From assembly GCA_035388225.1 (NCBI GenBank), contig DAOOPM010000012.1:33270-97269 (forward strand): a stretch of DNA of 64,000 bases, in the 5' to 3' direction. Below are positions 8,874 to 17,624 of the stretch, one piece after another. The notes below the pieces were generated by a model. The model saw only the letters and a program-made list of their open reading frames with translations, did not search any database and was not told the DNA's origin. Numbering within the stretch: the first letter of the stretch is position 1; each line of letters starts with the position of its first letter. The position numbers and the translations under genes are program-made. The DNA is from SB25 sp029560875. Lineage in GTDB: Bacteria > Bacteroidota > Bacteroidia > Bacteroidales > Tenuifilaceae.

Positions 8874-11054
8874 TTATGCCAATGGCAGTGTGAAGTAGAA
8901 TGTACTTCCTTTTCCTTTTTTACTTTCTGCCCAGATTTTTCCATTATTTTTCTCGACAAATTCTTTGCAAAGAAGTAGTCCTAATCCTGTGCCCGATTCA
9001 TTTGCAGTTCCTTTTGTAGTGAAAGAACTGTCGAGCATAAATATTTTATCGATATCATCGCCCTTAATGCCAATTCCGGAATCACTAACGGAAATTTCAA
9101 CAAACTTACTATTTTGTTTAGCGTCAATTTCAATCCAGCCACCATTTGAGGTAAACTTAATGGCATTACTAACTAAATTCCGAACAACTGTAGCAATTGA
9201 GTTTTTGTCGGCATAAACAATTTGGTTTTCATCCAATTTTAGGTTGATGTTGATTTTCTTCTTGTCGGCATTGGGTGATAGAATGTCAACTTCTTGCTTG
9301 ATAAGAGGGTATAGTTTGAAATTTTCGGAAATATAGGTTATTGCTCCTGTTTGAGTTCGGGTCCATTGCAAAAGGTTGTCGAGCAGTTTGTAGAGGTTCT
9401 GAGTGGAATCGCTAACCACTCCAATGTATTCCTTGCGTTCCTCTTCCGAAAGAAAATTGTAATTCTTATCAAGCAAGTCACTAAATCCCATTAATGCATT
9501 GAACGGATTTTTTAAGTCGTGGGCAATAATGGAGAACAGTTTATCCTTGGTTGCATTTAACTCCCGCAGATTCTTTTCAGATTCAATTAGCTTGATATTA
9601 GCATTCTCAAACTCAATGTTTTTTTGTTCTAATAGTTTGTTGGATCGTCTGATATACCTAAAACTCATAGCCCCTCCAACCAGAATGATTAGGAATAGAA
9701 TTGATATTATTATGAGTATTCGTTGGAAAAATCTTTGTCGTTCAAACTCCAGCTGTTTAATATCGTTATCTTTTTTAAGAATCTGAATTTCGCGTTCTTT
9801 TGCTTCCGTTTCGAAGCGCGTTTGCATTTCAATAATATTGCTTGTTTGTTGCTGTGTGTAAAGGGTGTCATTGTAGGCAAGTTCTATAGTTTTGTATTCA
9901 AATGCTTTTTTGAAATTGCCTTTTTTACTATTTATATCGCTTAATATTTTATAAGTTTCTTGGATTATTGCCAAGTCATTAACCTTGTCGAATTCTTTAA
10001 GTACTAAATTTACGTACTCCTCACTTTTTTCTATGTTGTTCTTTTTCAGGTAAGCAATGGCTATGTTATTGTACGTATTTAAGTAACTTTCAATATCGTT
10101 TAAGTCGTGGCTAATCTTTATGGATTTCAGGTATGAGTCAATGCCTGCGTCAATCTGATTTATTCTAATGCTTAAGAATCCGATGTTGTTGTAGGCAACA
10201 GCAATGCCTTTCAAATCTCCAAGTTTTTTTGATAGTTCAAGTGATTTTGAGTAGTACTCTAGAGCTTTTTGAGCATCCTTTTTCTCGTCATATACAATTC
10301 CAAGGTTATTATATGTATTCGAAAGTCCTTCTTCATTCTTTTCTTGCTGCCATATTTTCAGTGATTTAAGGAAGTATTCTTCCGCTAAATCAAAGTTTTT
10401 TAAATCCTTATGCAGAAGTCCAATGAAATTGTAATTATTGGCTAAGCCTGTTGTAATATTGTTGCTGAGATTGATATTTACCGCTTTTAATGCGTATTCT
10501 AAAGCGCGATTTAAATCTTGTAAGTTTTTATAAAGCGAGGCAATTTGTTGATTAATTAGTGCTTCATCTTGAGCATTGCCGATAGAATTACAAATCGACG
10601 CCGCTCTTTTTAAAGCATCCATTGCTTCGCTGTATCGTTTTAAGTTTTGTAAAGAGAATGATAGGTTGCTGAGAGAGTAAGAAACTTTTAGCATATCGTT
10701 AGAGCGCTCTCTGTGTTCCATTGATTTTGTGTAAAACTCAATGGATTGCTCGAATTCTCCTTTGCTTGAGTATGCATTTCCTAAACTATTGTATGCCTCT
10801 CCATAGCAGGCGTCACTTTTGTCTTTCTCTGCCTCGGAAAGAGCCAGTGATGCATAGTAAATTGATGAGTCGGGGTTGGTTTGCCAGTAAAGTCTTGATA
10901 TTTTATCGTATGCTGTGACTCTTATTATCCCTTTGTTGGAATTTGCAATTGTAGTAAGGCTATCAATGACAGCATTTCGTGAATTTACCTGAGCCGATGC
11001 TGAAATCCACAACGCTGAAAAAAGAATAGGTAAATATTTTATAGTACGTTTCAA
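8874..11054 (-). CDS. TPR-repeat sensor histidine kinase
   Basis: Sensor kinase with a signal peptide (1-21), about eight to nine TPR motifs (~60-380), a membrane helix (~438-460), a short coiled coil, HisKA with H512 (FSIIAHDLKNP) and a HATPase domain with NLVSNAIKF, DSGIGI and GTGLGL motifs. The architecture matches its downstream neighbour with fewer TPRs, pointing to tandem duplication. It lies between xseA and the second kinase on the same strand, 69 bp after xseA, so co-transcription with xseA is possible. No cognate response regulator is visible nearby. Confidence 0.9.
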   Translation of the reverse strand: MKRTIKYLPILFSALWISASAQVNSRNAVIDSLTTIANSNKGIIRVTAYDKISRLYWQTNPDSSIYYASLALSEAEKDKSDACYGEAYNSLGNAYSSKGEFEQSIEFYTKSMEHRERSNDMLKVSYSLSNLSFSLQNLKRYSEAMDALKRAASICNSIGNAQDEALINQQIASLYKNLQDLNRALEYALKAVNINLSNNITTGLANNYNFIGLLHKDLKNFDLAEEYFLKSLKIWQQEKNEEGLSNTYNNLGIVYDEKKDAQKALEYYSKSLELSKKLGDLKGIAVAYNNIGFLSIRINQIDAGIDSYLKSIKISHDLNDIESYLNTYNNIAIAYLKKNNIEKSEEYVNLVLKEFDKVNDLAIIQETYKILSDINSKKGNFKKAFEYKTIELAYNDTLYTQQQTSNIIEMQTRFETEAKEREIQILKKDNDIKQLEFERQRFFQRILIIISILFLIILVGGAMSFRYIRRSNKLLEQKNIEFENANIKLIESEKNLRELNATKDKLFSIIAHDLKNPFNALMGFSDLLDKNYNFLSEEERKEYIGVVSDSTQNLYKLLDNLLQWTRTQTGAITYISENFKLYPLIKQEVDILSPNADKKKININLKLDENQIVYADKNSIATVVRNLVSNAIKFTSNGGWIEIDAKQNSKFVEISVSDSGIGIKGDDIDKIFMLDSSFTTKGTANESGTGLGLLLCKEFVEKNNGKIWAESKKGKGSTFYFTLPLA

Positions 11055-11123
11055 TTTATGAGCAATAAGTTATTTGAATTGATTATAAAGATATGCTTAT
11101 AAGTAATACTTGTCAATTAATTG

Positions 11124-12509
11124 TTACGGTTCTTTTTTCACTATGTTTCCAATAACCTCTCCTTTCTTGAGAATTGTTTTTATTTCGTCTCCAATATTTA
11201 CTGTTTCAGAACTTTTTAGGATTTTACCATTGTAATATGTTATTGAGTAGCCTCGTTCTAAAATATTCGTGGGATTTAGATTTTGAGTTGTCCTAAAGAG
11301 GTAGTTTTGCTTGTTATTTTCATCATTTATCCTCTGAGGTACAACTTTGTTTATTTTAATAAGGGTTGCATTTAGTGTAGACTTTTGAATGCTTAATGCT
11401 GAATTCAATGTTAATAATAGTTTTGATTTTCTAGCCAGAACTATGTCAGATTGATTTTTGACTAGTTGTTTTGATATATAGGGAATTGTCTTTGATATGT
11501 TTGAGATGATTGTTTTCTGGTGCGATATTGTGGTTGAACTAAAGTACTGTAGTTTGAGTTGATAGTTATTCAACTTGTCTATTTCCTTGTTGATTATTTG
11601 TTCCGATAACGTTTCTATCTGATTGGTAAAGTCTGCTAAAATAGATTCTGCATCGTTAAATCTTGAGATAAGGAATTCTGCCACGGCTGTTGGAGTTTTT
11701 AATGATTTGAAAGCAACCATATCGGCAACAGAAACATCCTTGTCGTGCCCTATGCCCGTAAGGATTGGTATTGGAAATTGTGCAATATTGGACGATAGTT
11801 GATATGAGTCGAAACAGGCTAGGTCGGTTTGAGCACCACCCCCGCGAACAATTACAACAACATCAAAGTTTTCCTTGATATCATAAATTTTGTTGAGAGA
11901 GCTTGTAATTGAATCTTCTGCATCATCTCCCTGCATGATGGAGGGGAAGAGCTCGTAATCGAACTGATAGCCAAATTGGTTGTGGTTTAGTTGATTCGTA
12001 AAATCTTGTAATCCAGCAGCGCTTGGCGAAGAAATTATTGCAATGCGTTTGGGCAGCAAATCTAACTCTTGCTCTTTATTCATCTCCATTACCCCGTCGG
12101 CAATGAGTTTGTTTATGGTTTCTCTGCGTTTCAGTTCAATGTCTCCGAGGGTAAAACTAGGCTCAATATCTATAATGTTTAGGCTATAGCCGTACATTTC
12201 ATGGAAAACAACTTGTGCATTAACAAGAATGCTCATACCTCTGGATAGAGGTCGGTTTGTCATTGTTTCAAAGTAGGGTTTTAGCATTCTATAGGTGTAG
12301 CTCCAAATGTTTGCTCTGGCTTTGGCTTTAATGCTATCTGTTGCCTCATCCTTCTGTATTAGTTCCAAGTAGCAATGCCCTGACGGATGCTCGTTTATCT
12401 CACTAATCTCCGCAATAACCCAATAACTATCGGGTAATGATTTGGATAGTACCTCCTTTATTAATTTGTTGAGTTCGAAGAGCGAGAATTTATTTTGACT
12501 ATTGTTCAT
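11124..12509 (-). CDS. xseA: Exodeoxyribonuclease VII large subunit
   Basis: Catalytic subunit of exonuclease VII. It has an N-terminal OB-fold (FSLFELNKLIKEVL, then SGHCYLEL), the central nuclease domain (RIAIISSPSAAGLQDF, VVIVRGGGAQTDLACFD, TGIGHDKDVSVADMVAFKSLKTPTAVAEF given here in parts: GIGHDKDVSVAD, then SLKTPTAVAEF), a long coiled-coil arm and a C-terminal NILERGYSI segment. The length (~461) is normal. I start at the ATG at 12509 because the ORF's longer form begins with TTG and adds eight Lys/Gln-rich residues not seen in the family. Heads a same-strand run with two kinases and xseB. Confidence 0.93.
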   Translation of the reverse strand: MNNSQNKFSLFELNKLIKEVLSKSLPDSYWVIAEISEINEHPSGHCYLELIQKDEATDSIKAKARANIWSYTYRMLKPYFETMTNRPLSRGMSILVNAQVVFHEMYGYSLNIIDIEPSFTLGDIELKRRETINKLIADGVMEMNKEQELDLLPKRIAIISSPSAAGLQDFTNQLNHNQFGYQFDYELFPSIMQGDDAEDSITSSLNKIYDIKENFDVVVIVRGGGAQTDLACFDSYQLSSNIAQFPIPILTGIGHDKDVSVADMVAFKSLKTPTAVAEFLISRFNDAESILADFTNQIETLSEQIINKEIDKLNNYQLKLQYFSSTTISHQKTIISNISKTIPYISKQLVKNQSDIVLARKSKLLLTLNSALSIQKSTLNATLIKINKVVPQRINDENNKQNYLFRTTQNLNPTNILERGYSITYYNGKILKSSETVNIGDEIKTILKKGEVIGNIVKKEP

Positions 12510-12589
12510 CTTTGTTTTTAACTGCTTTTGCAAGGCAACTCCCAGAATGATTTGGGTTTTTATTATGTTTTGACCCTATAAATTGGGTT

Positions 12590-13402
12590 TTAATAAGGTC
12601 TAGCACCAACACTTTCCAATAGGCTTTCCGTTGTCGGTTCTTGTATTCGTCCTGCATTACGGAACATTAATTCTAGTTCTTTGTTCTCTCTTTCAGCTAA
12701 TTTGTTGTAGTTCTCGGGTATTCCTTTGTTGTAATTTATTTTATCGGTTAGTTTTCCATCAGCATCGTAGAATTTCCATTCACCGTTTTTTAGTCCATTT
12801 AGATAGTTGCCCTCTATTCTTACTTTTCCGTTATCGTAAAAAAGTTTAATTGAGCCATCCTGTTGACCATTCGAAAAATTCACTATTGCCTTGTTAAGTC
12901 CGTTGGCGTGAAATTGTACCATTACTCCATCTATTTTTCCATTGATATAAGGAATGGTTTCCATTGTTTTGCCATTTTCATAGTACTGCTTATAACGTCC
13001 GTGCTTAACTCCTTTGACATAGCGCTCTTCATAAACCAAGGTTGAGTTTGCATTATAGTATTGCCAGAGACTATCCTTGTTTTTTTCGGAGTAAAATCCT
13101 TCAGCAACAACCTTTCCGTCCGATGTGTAAAAGGTGGCCTTGGAGTAATTGTTTGTGCTGTTGTAATTAAGCGCTACTTTCAGGGTTCCATCTTCTCGGA
13201 ATCTTTTAAATTCTCCAATTGGCATATCGTCTTTAAATCTGCCCTCGTAGGCCTTTTTGCCATTGGGGTATGATTTTGTCCAATATCCTTGTTTGCGGTT
13301 AAGTTTATCAATTTGGTTAATGGTATCGTTTTGACCAAATGCCAAATCAGCAAATGAAATTAAAAGAGATACTGCCGAAAGCAATAGCATATTAGTTCTC
13401 AT
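12590..13402 (-). CDS. Secreted MORN-repeat (YwqK-type) protein
   Basis: A signal peptide (about 1-23, ending at AFGQ) precedes seven or more MORN_2-type repeats of ~23 residues with the pattern G-x-W-x-x-Y-Y-x-N-G-K-x-x-x-E-x-x-Y-x-N-G. Such proteins are commonly annotated as toxin-antitoxin YwqK-family antitoxins, but a secreted Bacteroidota member with no partner toxin gives no support for that role. More likely a periplasmic or surface beta-hairpin repeat protein. It sits between dnaK and xseA on the same strand. Confidence 0.8.
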   Translation of the reverse strand: MRTNMLLLSAVSLLISFADLAFGQNDTINQIDKLNRKQGYWTKSYPNGKKAYEGRFKDDMPIGEFKRFREDGTLKVALNYNSTNNYSKATFYTSDGKVVAEGFYSEKNKDSLWQYYNANSTLVYEERYVKGVKHGRYKQYYENGKTMETIPYINGKIDGVMVQFHANGLNKAIVNFSNGQQDGSIKLFYDNGKVRIEGNYLNGLKNGEWKFYDADGKLTDKINYNKGIPENYNKLAERENKELELMFRNAGRIQEPTTESLLESVGARPY

Positions 13403-13473
13403 GGTTTAAACTTGAGTTTGTTGTTCCTTACAAATTTACTGATTCTTTTTTATCACCAAAGTTTATGCCTATT

Positions 13474-13515
13474 TACAAAAGAAAAAGAAAAGCTGCCGGT
13501 ATGTCCGACAGCTTT
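13474..13515 (-). terminator. Intrinsic terminator of dnaK
   Basis: On the minus strand an 11 bp stem with one G.T wobble (AAAGCTGTCGG / CCGGCAGCTTT, 13515-13505 with 13499-13489) encloses a 5 nt loop and is followed by a T-rich run (13488-13476). It begins 24 nt after the dnaK stop. Confidence 0.85.
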
Positions 13516-13538
13516 CTTTGCTATAAAGTTATGACTTG

Positions 13539-15449
13539 TTACTTAACCTCTTCAAAATCAACATCAGTAACCTCTTTGTCGTCCTTTGGGTTGCCCGATG
13601 ATGCTCCAGCATTAGGGTTTGCCTGTTGCTCTTGTTGCTGACCTGCTTGCGCCTTGTACATCTCCTCCGAAGCAGCTTGCCATGCAGCATTAAGCTCGTT
13701 GGTAGCAGTTTCAATAGCGGCAATATCTTGACTCTTGTGAGCTTCTTTTAGTTTTGCTAAACCTTGCTCAATTGGGCCTTTTTTGTCGGCAGGTAGTTTG
13801 TCTCCAAACTCTTTTAGCTGCTTTTCGGTTTGGAAAATCATGCTATCAGCAGCGTTGATTTTATCGATTTTCTCTCTTGCTTCCTTGTCGGCAGCCTCGT
13901 TGCGAAGAGCTTCTTCGCGCATACGCTTGATTTCCTCGTCGGTAAGGCCCGATGATGCCTCAATGCGGATTTTTTGCTCTTTGCCAGTTCCTTTGTCCTT
14001 CGCGGTAACGTGTAGAATACCGTTAGCATCGATATCAAAAGTTACCTCAATTTGGGGTACTCCGCGTGGTGCTGGTGGTAGACCATCAAGGTGGAAGCGT
14101 CCAATAGTTTTGTTATCCTTTGCAAGTTGACGCTCGCCCTGTAGGATGTGAATCTCAACCGAAGGTTGATTATCAGCAGCAGTGGTGAAAGTCTCCGATT
14201 TACGGGTTGGAATTGTTGTGTTAGCATCAATCAACCTTGTGAAAACTCCACCTAGAGTTTCAATACCTAACGAAAGTGGAGTAACGTCAAGTAGCAATAC
14301 GTCTTTAACCTCGCCAGTTAACACACCGCCTTGGATAGCAGCACCAACAGCAACAACCTCATCGGGGTTTACGCTCTTGTTAGGTGTGCGACCAAAGAAC
14401 TTCTCAACAATTTGCTGAACGTGAGGAATACGAGTTGAACCACCTACTAAGATTACCTCATCGATATCCGATGCTTGTAAGCCTGCGTCAGATAATGCCT
14501 TGCGACAAGGCTCAATGGTGCGTTGGAATAAGTTGTCAGATAATTTCTCGAATTGTGCACGGGTTAATGTTCTTACCAAGTGTTTTGGAATTCCATTAAC
14601 AGGCATGATGTATGGCAGGTTAATCTCGCTTGATGTTGTGCTCGAAAGTTCAATCTTAGCCTTTTCTGCAGCTTCTTTTAAACGTTGCAAAGCCATTGGG
14701 TCTTTACGCAAATCAATTCCTTCGTCTTTTAGGAACTCCTCTGCCAACCAATCAATAATAACTTGGTCGAAGTCGTCGCCACCAAGGTGAGTATCTCCAT
14801 TGGTCGATTTTACTTCGAATACGCCATCGCCTAGTTCAAGGATTGAAATATCGAAAGTACCACCACCAAGGTCGAATACAGCTACTTTAACATCCTGATG
14901 TTTTTTGTCCATTCCGTAAGCCAATGCAGCAGCAGTAGGCTCATTGATAATACGGCGAACCTTTAGACCTGCAATTTCGCCAGCCTCTTTTGTTGCTTGG
15001 CGTTGCGAGTCGCTGAAGTACGCAGGAACAGTGATAACAGCCTCTGTAACCTCTTGTCCAAGGTAATCTTCGGCGGTTTTCTTCATTTTTTGAAGTACCA
15101 TTGCCGATATTTCCTGTGGAGTGTAAAGTCTGCCATCGATATCAACACGTGGAGTGTTGTTTTCTCCACGGGTTACTTTGTAAGGTACGCGTGGAACTTC
15201 CACTGCAGCAACTTTGTCGTAAGTTTCACCCATGAAACGTTTAATGGAGGATACAGTTTTTTGTGGGTTGATAATAGCCTGACGTTTTGCAGGATCACCA
15301 ACCTTGCGTTCTCCGTTTTCTACAAAACCAACAATTGAAGGTGTTGTGCGTTTCCCTTCGCTATTGGTTATTACAACCGGCTCGTTTCCTTCCATTACGG
15401 AAACACATGAGTTGGTTGTTCCTAAATCGATTCCAATAATTTTACCCAT
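13539..15449 (-). CDS. dnaK: Molecular chaperone DnaK (Hsp70)
   Basis: ATP-dependent chaperone that binds exposed hydrophobic peptides with DnaJ and GrpE. All hallmarks are present: the N-terminal phosphate loop IGIDLGTTNSCV, AYFSDSQRQATKEAG, FDLGGGTFDISIL, the VGGSTRIPHVQ motif, the linker region DVLLLDVTPLSLGIET, and a Gln/Asn/Gly-rich tail ending DVDFEEVK. The 636-residue length is standard. It has a strong terminator and is divergent from panB, with repeated TGTCA half-sites in the gap. No dnaJ or grpE lies nearby. Confidence 0.98.
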   Translation of the reverse strand: MGKIIGIDLGTTNSCVSVMEGNEPVVITNSEGKRTTPSIVGFVENGERKVGDPAKRQAIINPQKTVSSIKRFMGETYDKVAAVEVPRVPYKVTRGENNTPRVDIDGRLYTPQEISAMVLQKMKKTAEDYLGQEVTEAVITVPAYFSDSQRQATKEAGEIAGLKVRRIINEPTAAALAYGMDKKHQDVKVAVFDLGGGTFDISILELGDGVFEVKSTNGDTHLGGDDFDQVIIDWLAEEFLKDEGIDLRKDPMALQRLKEAAEKAKIELSSTTSSEINLPYIMPVNGIPKHLVRTLTRAQFEKLSDNLFQRTIEPCRKALSDAGLQASDIDEVILVGGSTRIPHVQQIVEKFFGRTPNKSVNPDEVVAVGAAIQGGVLTGEVKDVLLLDVTPLSLGIETLGGVFTRLIDANTTIPTRKSETFTTAADNQPSVEIHILQGERQLAKDNKTIGRFHLDGLPPAPRGVPQIEVTFDIDANGILHVTAKDKGTGKEQKIRIEASSGLTDEEIKRMREEALRNEAADKEAREKIDKINAADSMIFQTEKQLKEFGDKLPADKKGPIEQGLAKLKEAHKSQDIAAIETATNELNAAWQAASEEMYKAQAGQQQEQQANPNAGASSGNPKDDKEVTDVDFEEVK

Positions 15450-15788
15450 TGTTGTATTTATTTAATTCTATATGGTTTTTGTTTTTATTTGTTTCAACAC
15501 TTCAGATTTATCAATGACTGTGCCACAGGAAAAATTGCAAGTTAAACGTACATTTCTGTCAGTTTTATTCTTTTTTGAGAGATAGTTTGTCAGATAGTTT
15601 TTTTGCTGTTGCAATATTTTACAATTTAAATGTTTGTGGTTCAGGAGATAATGATGATTTATGTCAATATGACAGTTTGGTGTTTGGTTTTTTGTTTCCC
15701 AATGCCCGAATTCTTGTTTATCAAACTAGGTGCTTATGTTAGAATATTGCCTTACCTTTGCAGGAGTTAACCTTAAAGTATTACGAGT
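15450..15788. promoter_or_regulatory. dnaK-panB divergent intergenic region with TGTCA half-sites
   Basis: This 339 bp gap must hold the promoters of both divergent genes. TGTCAG occurs at 15557-15562 and again at 15588-15593, exactly 31 bp apart, and TGTCA/TGACA forms an inverted pair at 15662-15666 and 15670-15674. No CIRCE element is present. A heat-shock operator role is only a suggestion. Confidence 0.35.
15753..15760 (+). promoter_or_regulatory. -7 promoter box of panB
   Basis: TACCTTTG matches TAnnTTTG and lies 28 nt before the panB ATG. I see no convincing TTTG -33 box at the expected distance. Confidence 0.5.
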
Positions 15789-16604
15789 ATGTCAAAAGAA
15801 GGCAATGTAAAGGTTGTGACAACCCATGTTTTGTACGAGATGAAATTGCGTGGTGAGAAAATTGCCATGCTTACAGCATACGATTTCTCCATGGCTCGCA
15901 TTTTAGATGCAGCAGGTATTGATGTTCTTTTAGTGGGCGATTCTGCATCAAATGTAATGGCGGGTCATGAATCAACCCTTCCAATTACTCTGGACCAGAT
16001 GATTTACCATGCCAGTTCTGTTATGCGTGCAGTAAGACGCGCGTTGGTGGTTGTGGATTTGCCTTTTGGAACTTATCAAGGGAACTCTAAGTTAGCATTA
16101 AACTCTGCAATCAGAATAATGAAGGAGAGTGGTGCCGATGCCGTAAAGCTTGAAGGTGGTGCGGAGATTATCGATTCAGTAACCCGTATTCTTTCGGCTG
16201 GTATTCCTGTGATGGGACATCTTGGGTTAACTCCCCAATCAATCCATAAATTTGGTACTTACGTTGTTAGGGCAAAGGAAGAGGCCGAGGCAAAAAAACT
16301 GGTTGAGGATGCTCATAAATTGGAGGAGGCAGGCTGTTTTGCCATTGTTCTGGAGAAAATTCCTGCCAAACTTGGTGCTCAGGTAGCAAGCGAACTCAAA
16401 ATTCCTATAATAGGTATTGGTGCAGGTAGCGGAGTTGATGGCCAGGTGCTTGTAACTCATGATATGCTTGGAATTACTCAGGAGTTCTCTCCTCGTTTTC
16501 TTCGTCGTTATCATAATTTATTTGCAGAGATGACTGGCTCGTTTCAATCGTATATAAAGGATGTAAAGTCGAAAGATTTTCCTAACGAGAGAGAGCAGTA
16601 CTAA
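15789..16604 (+). CDS. panB: 3-methyl-2-oxobutanoate hydroxymethyltransferase
   Basis: First step of pantothenate synthesis: transfers a hydroxymethyl group from methylene-tetrahydrofolate to 2-oxoisovalerate to make ketopantoate. Family motifs are the metal-binding GDSASNVMAG (about 47-56), DLPFGTYQ, AVKLEGG, the VMGHLGLTPQS segment, IVLEKIPAKL (catalytic Glu) and GIGAGSGVDGQVLV. The 271-residue length matches. It is followed 27 bp later by a pseudouridine synthase gene, and the pair ends at a good terminator. Confidence 0.96.
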   Translation: MSKEGNVKVVTTHVLYEMKLRGEKIAMLTAYDFSMARILDAAGIDVLLVGDSASNVMAGHESTLPITLDQMIYHASSVMRAVRRALVVVDLPFGTYQGNSKLALNSAIRIMKESGADAVKLEGGAEIIDSVTRILSAGIPVMGHLGLTPQSIHKFGTYVVRAKEEAEAKKLVEDAHKLEEAGCFAIVLEKIPAKLGAQVASELKIPIIGIGAGSGVDGQVLVTHDMLGITQEFSPRFLRRYHNLFAEMTGSFQSYIKDVKSKDFPNEREQY

Positions 16605-16631
16605 GTTTAGAATATTCAATAAATAGGAATA

Positions 16632-17327
16632 ATGGATTTTACTTCAGATAGAATCCTCTACGAGGATAATCACTACATTGCTGTACAGAAACTTTGTGGC
16701 GATATTGTGCAGGAAGATAAAACTGGCGATGAGTCGCTACTCAACATGGTTAAGCGCTTCATTAAGGCGCGCGATGCCAAACCTGGCAATGTTTTCCTTG
16801 AGGTAACTCATAGGATTGATAGACCAGTTAGTGGTGTGGTTCTGTTTGCAAAAACAAGCAAGGGCTTAAGCCGGATGAATAACCTATTTCAGGAAGGGAA
16901 GATTGGGAAAAAGTACTGGGCTGTTGTAAAAAATCGTCCGCCGCTCGATTCCGATTTGCTGGTGCATTATCTGGTTCGCGATTCCAAGAAGAATAAATCT
17001 TACGTTTACCCCAGAGAGGTTCATGGCTCTAAGGAGGCAAAGTTGAAATACAAACTTGTGGGTAAAACCAAAAACTATTTTCTGCTTGAGATTGAGTTGA
17101 TTACAGGGCGTCATCATCAAATCCGTAGTCAACTTTCCAAGATTGGTTGTCCAATCAAAGGCGATTTGAAGTACGGATATGACAGGTCGAATGCCGATGG
17201 CGGCATTCATTTACACTCACGGATGTTCGCATTTAAGCATCCTATGACCGAAGAGGATGTTGTTGTTCTTGCCCCGCCGCCAAAGGATGCCATCTGGGAC
17301 GAGTTTTTGGTTCTGAATATTGATTAA
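16632..17327 (+). CDS. RluA-family RNA pseudouridine synthase
   Basis: Isomerises a uridine in rRNA or tRNA to pseudouridine. The catalytic-loop motif HRIDRPVSG (about 60-68, Asp catalytic) and the GRHHQIRSQL motif identify the RluA family; LHSRMFAFKHP is also typical. At 231 residues it lacks an S4 domain, as in RluA/TruC-like members. The exact target uridine cannot be assigned. It lies downstream of panB, probably in the same transcript. Confidence 0.9.
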   Translation: MDFTSDRILYEDNHYIAVQKLCGDIVQEDKTGDESLLNMVKRFIKARDAKPGNVFLEVTHRIDRPVSGVVLFAKTSKGLSRMNNLFQEGKIGKKYWAVVKNRPPLDSDLLVHYLVRDSKKNKSYVYPREVHGSKEAKLKYKLVGKTKNYFLLEIELITGRHHQIRSQLSKIGCPIKGDLKYGYDRSNADGGIHLHSRMFAFKHPMTEEDVVVLAPPPKDAIWDEFLVLNID

Positions 17328-17337
17328 CCGTTTCTAT

Positions 17338-17366
17338 AACCCTGAACTTGTTTCAGGGTTTTTTCT
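17338..17366 (+). terminator. Intrinsic terminator of panB-rluA-like unit
   Basis: AACCCTGAA (17338-17346) pairs with TTCAGGGTT (17352-17360) around CTTGT and is followed by a run of T to 17364. It begins 10 nt after the stop codon. Confidence 0.85.
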
Positions 17367-17394
17367 TGAAAAAATGTCATCATTTAAAGCGAAA

Positions 17395-17510
17395 GATTTA
17401 ACCGCTAAGGCGCTCTAAGTAAATCACAAAGGCGCTTAAGTGGAGAATTTAATATTTACTTAATGTTACTTAGCGAAATACTTTGTTGCCTTTGTGGTAA
17501 AAAACAACCC
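17395..17510. repeat. Imperfect inverted non-coding repeat (ctaaggcgc / gcctttgtggt type)
   Basis: The left side carries accgctaaggcgctctaagt and cacaaaggcgcttaagt; the right side carries acttaatgttacttagcgaaa and ttgttgcctttgtggt, which is roughly the reverse complement. Short interspersed elements with this vocabulary (accgcaaaggcgc..., ...cctttgtggt) are familiar from intergenic regions of Bacteroidota genomes. No coding potential. It fills most of the 297 bp gap between 17327 and 17625. Confidence 0.55.
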
Positions 17511-17594
17511 TTATTTAGCAATTGTTATTCCTTTGCTTTAACACTTTTTTCAACTTTCTTTCTTTCAAGTACTTTTAACTATTGTAAGGTTTAA

Positions 17595-17602
17595 TACTTT
17601 TG
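17595..17602 (+). promoter_or_regulatory. -7 promoter box of glucosaminidase gene
   Basis: TACTTTTG matches TAnnTTTG and lies 22 nt before the ATG at 17625. Confidence 0.5.
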
Positions 17603-17624
17603 TGTCATCAAAAATAAAATTGAG

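Noticed and set aside
12590..13402. YwqK-type antitoxin of a toxin-antitoxin system
   Set aside because: The family label exists, but the protein has a signal peptide and no toxin gene is adjacent; I call it only a MORN-repeat secreted protein.
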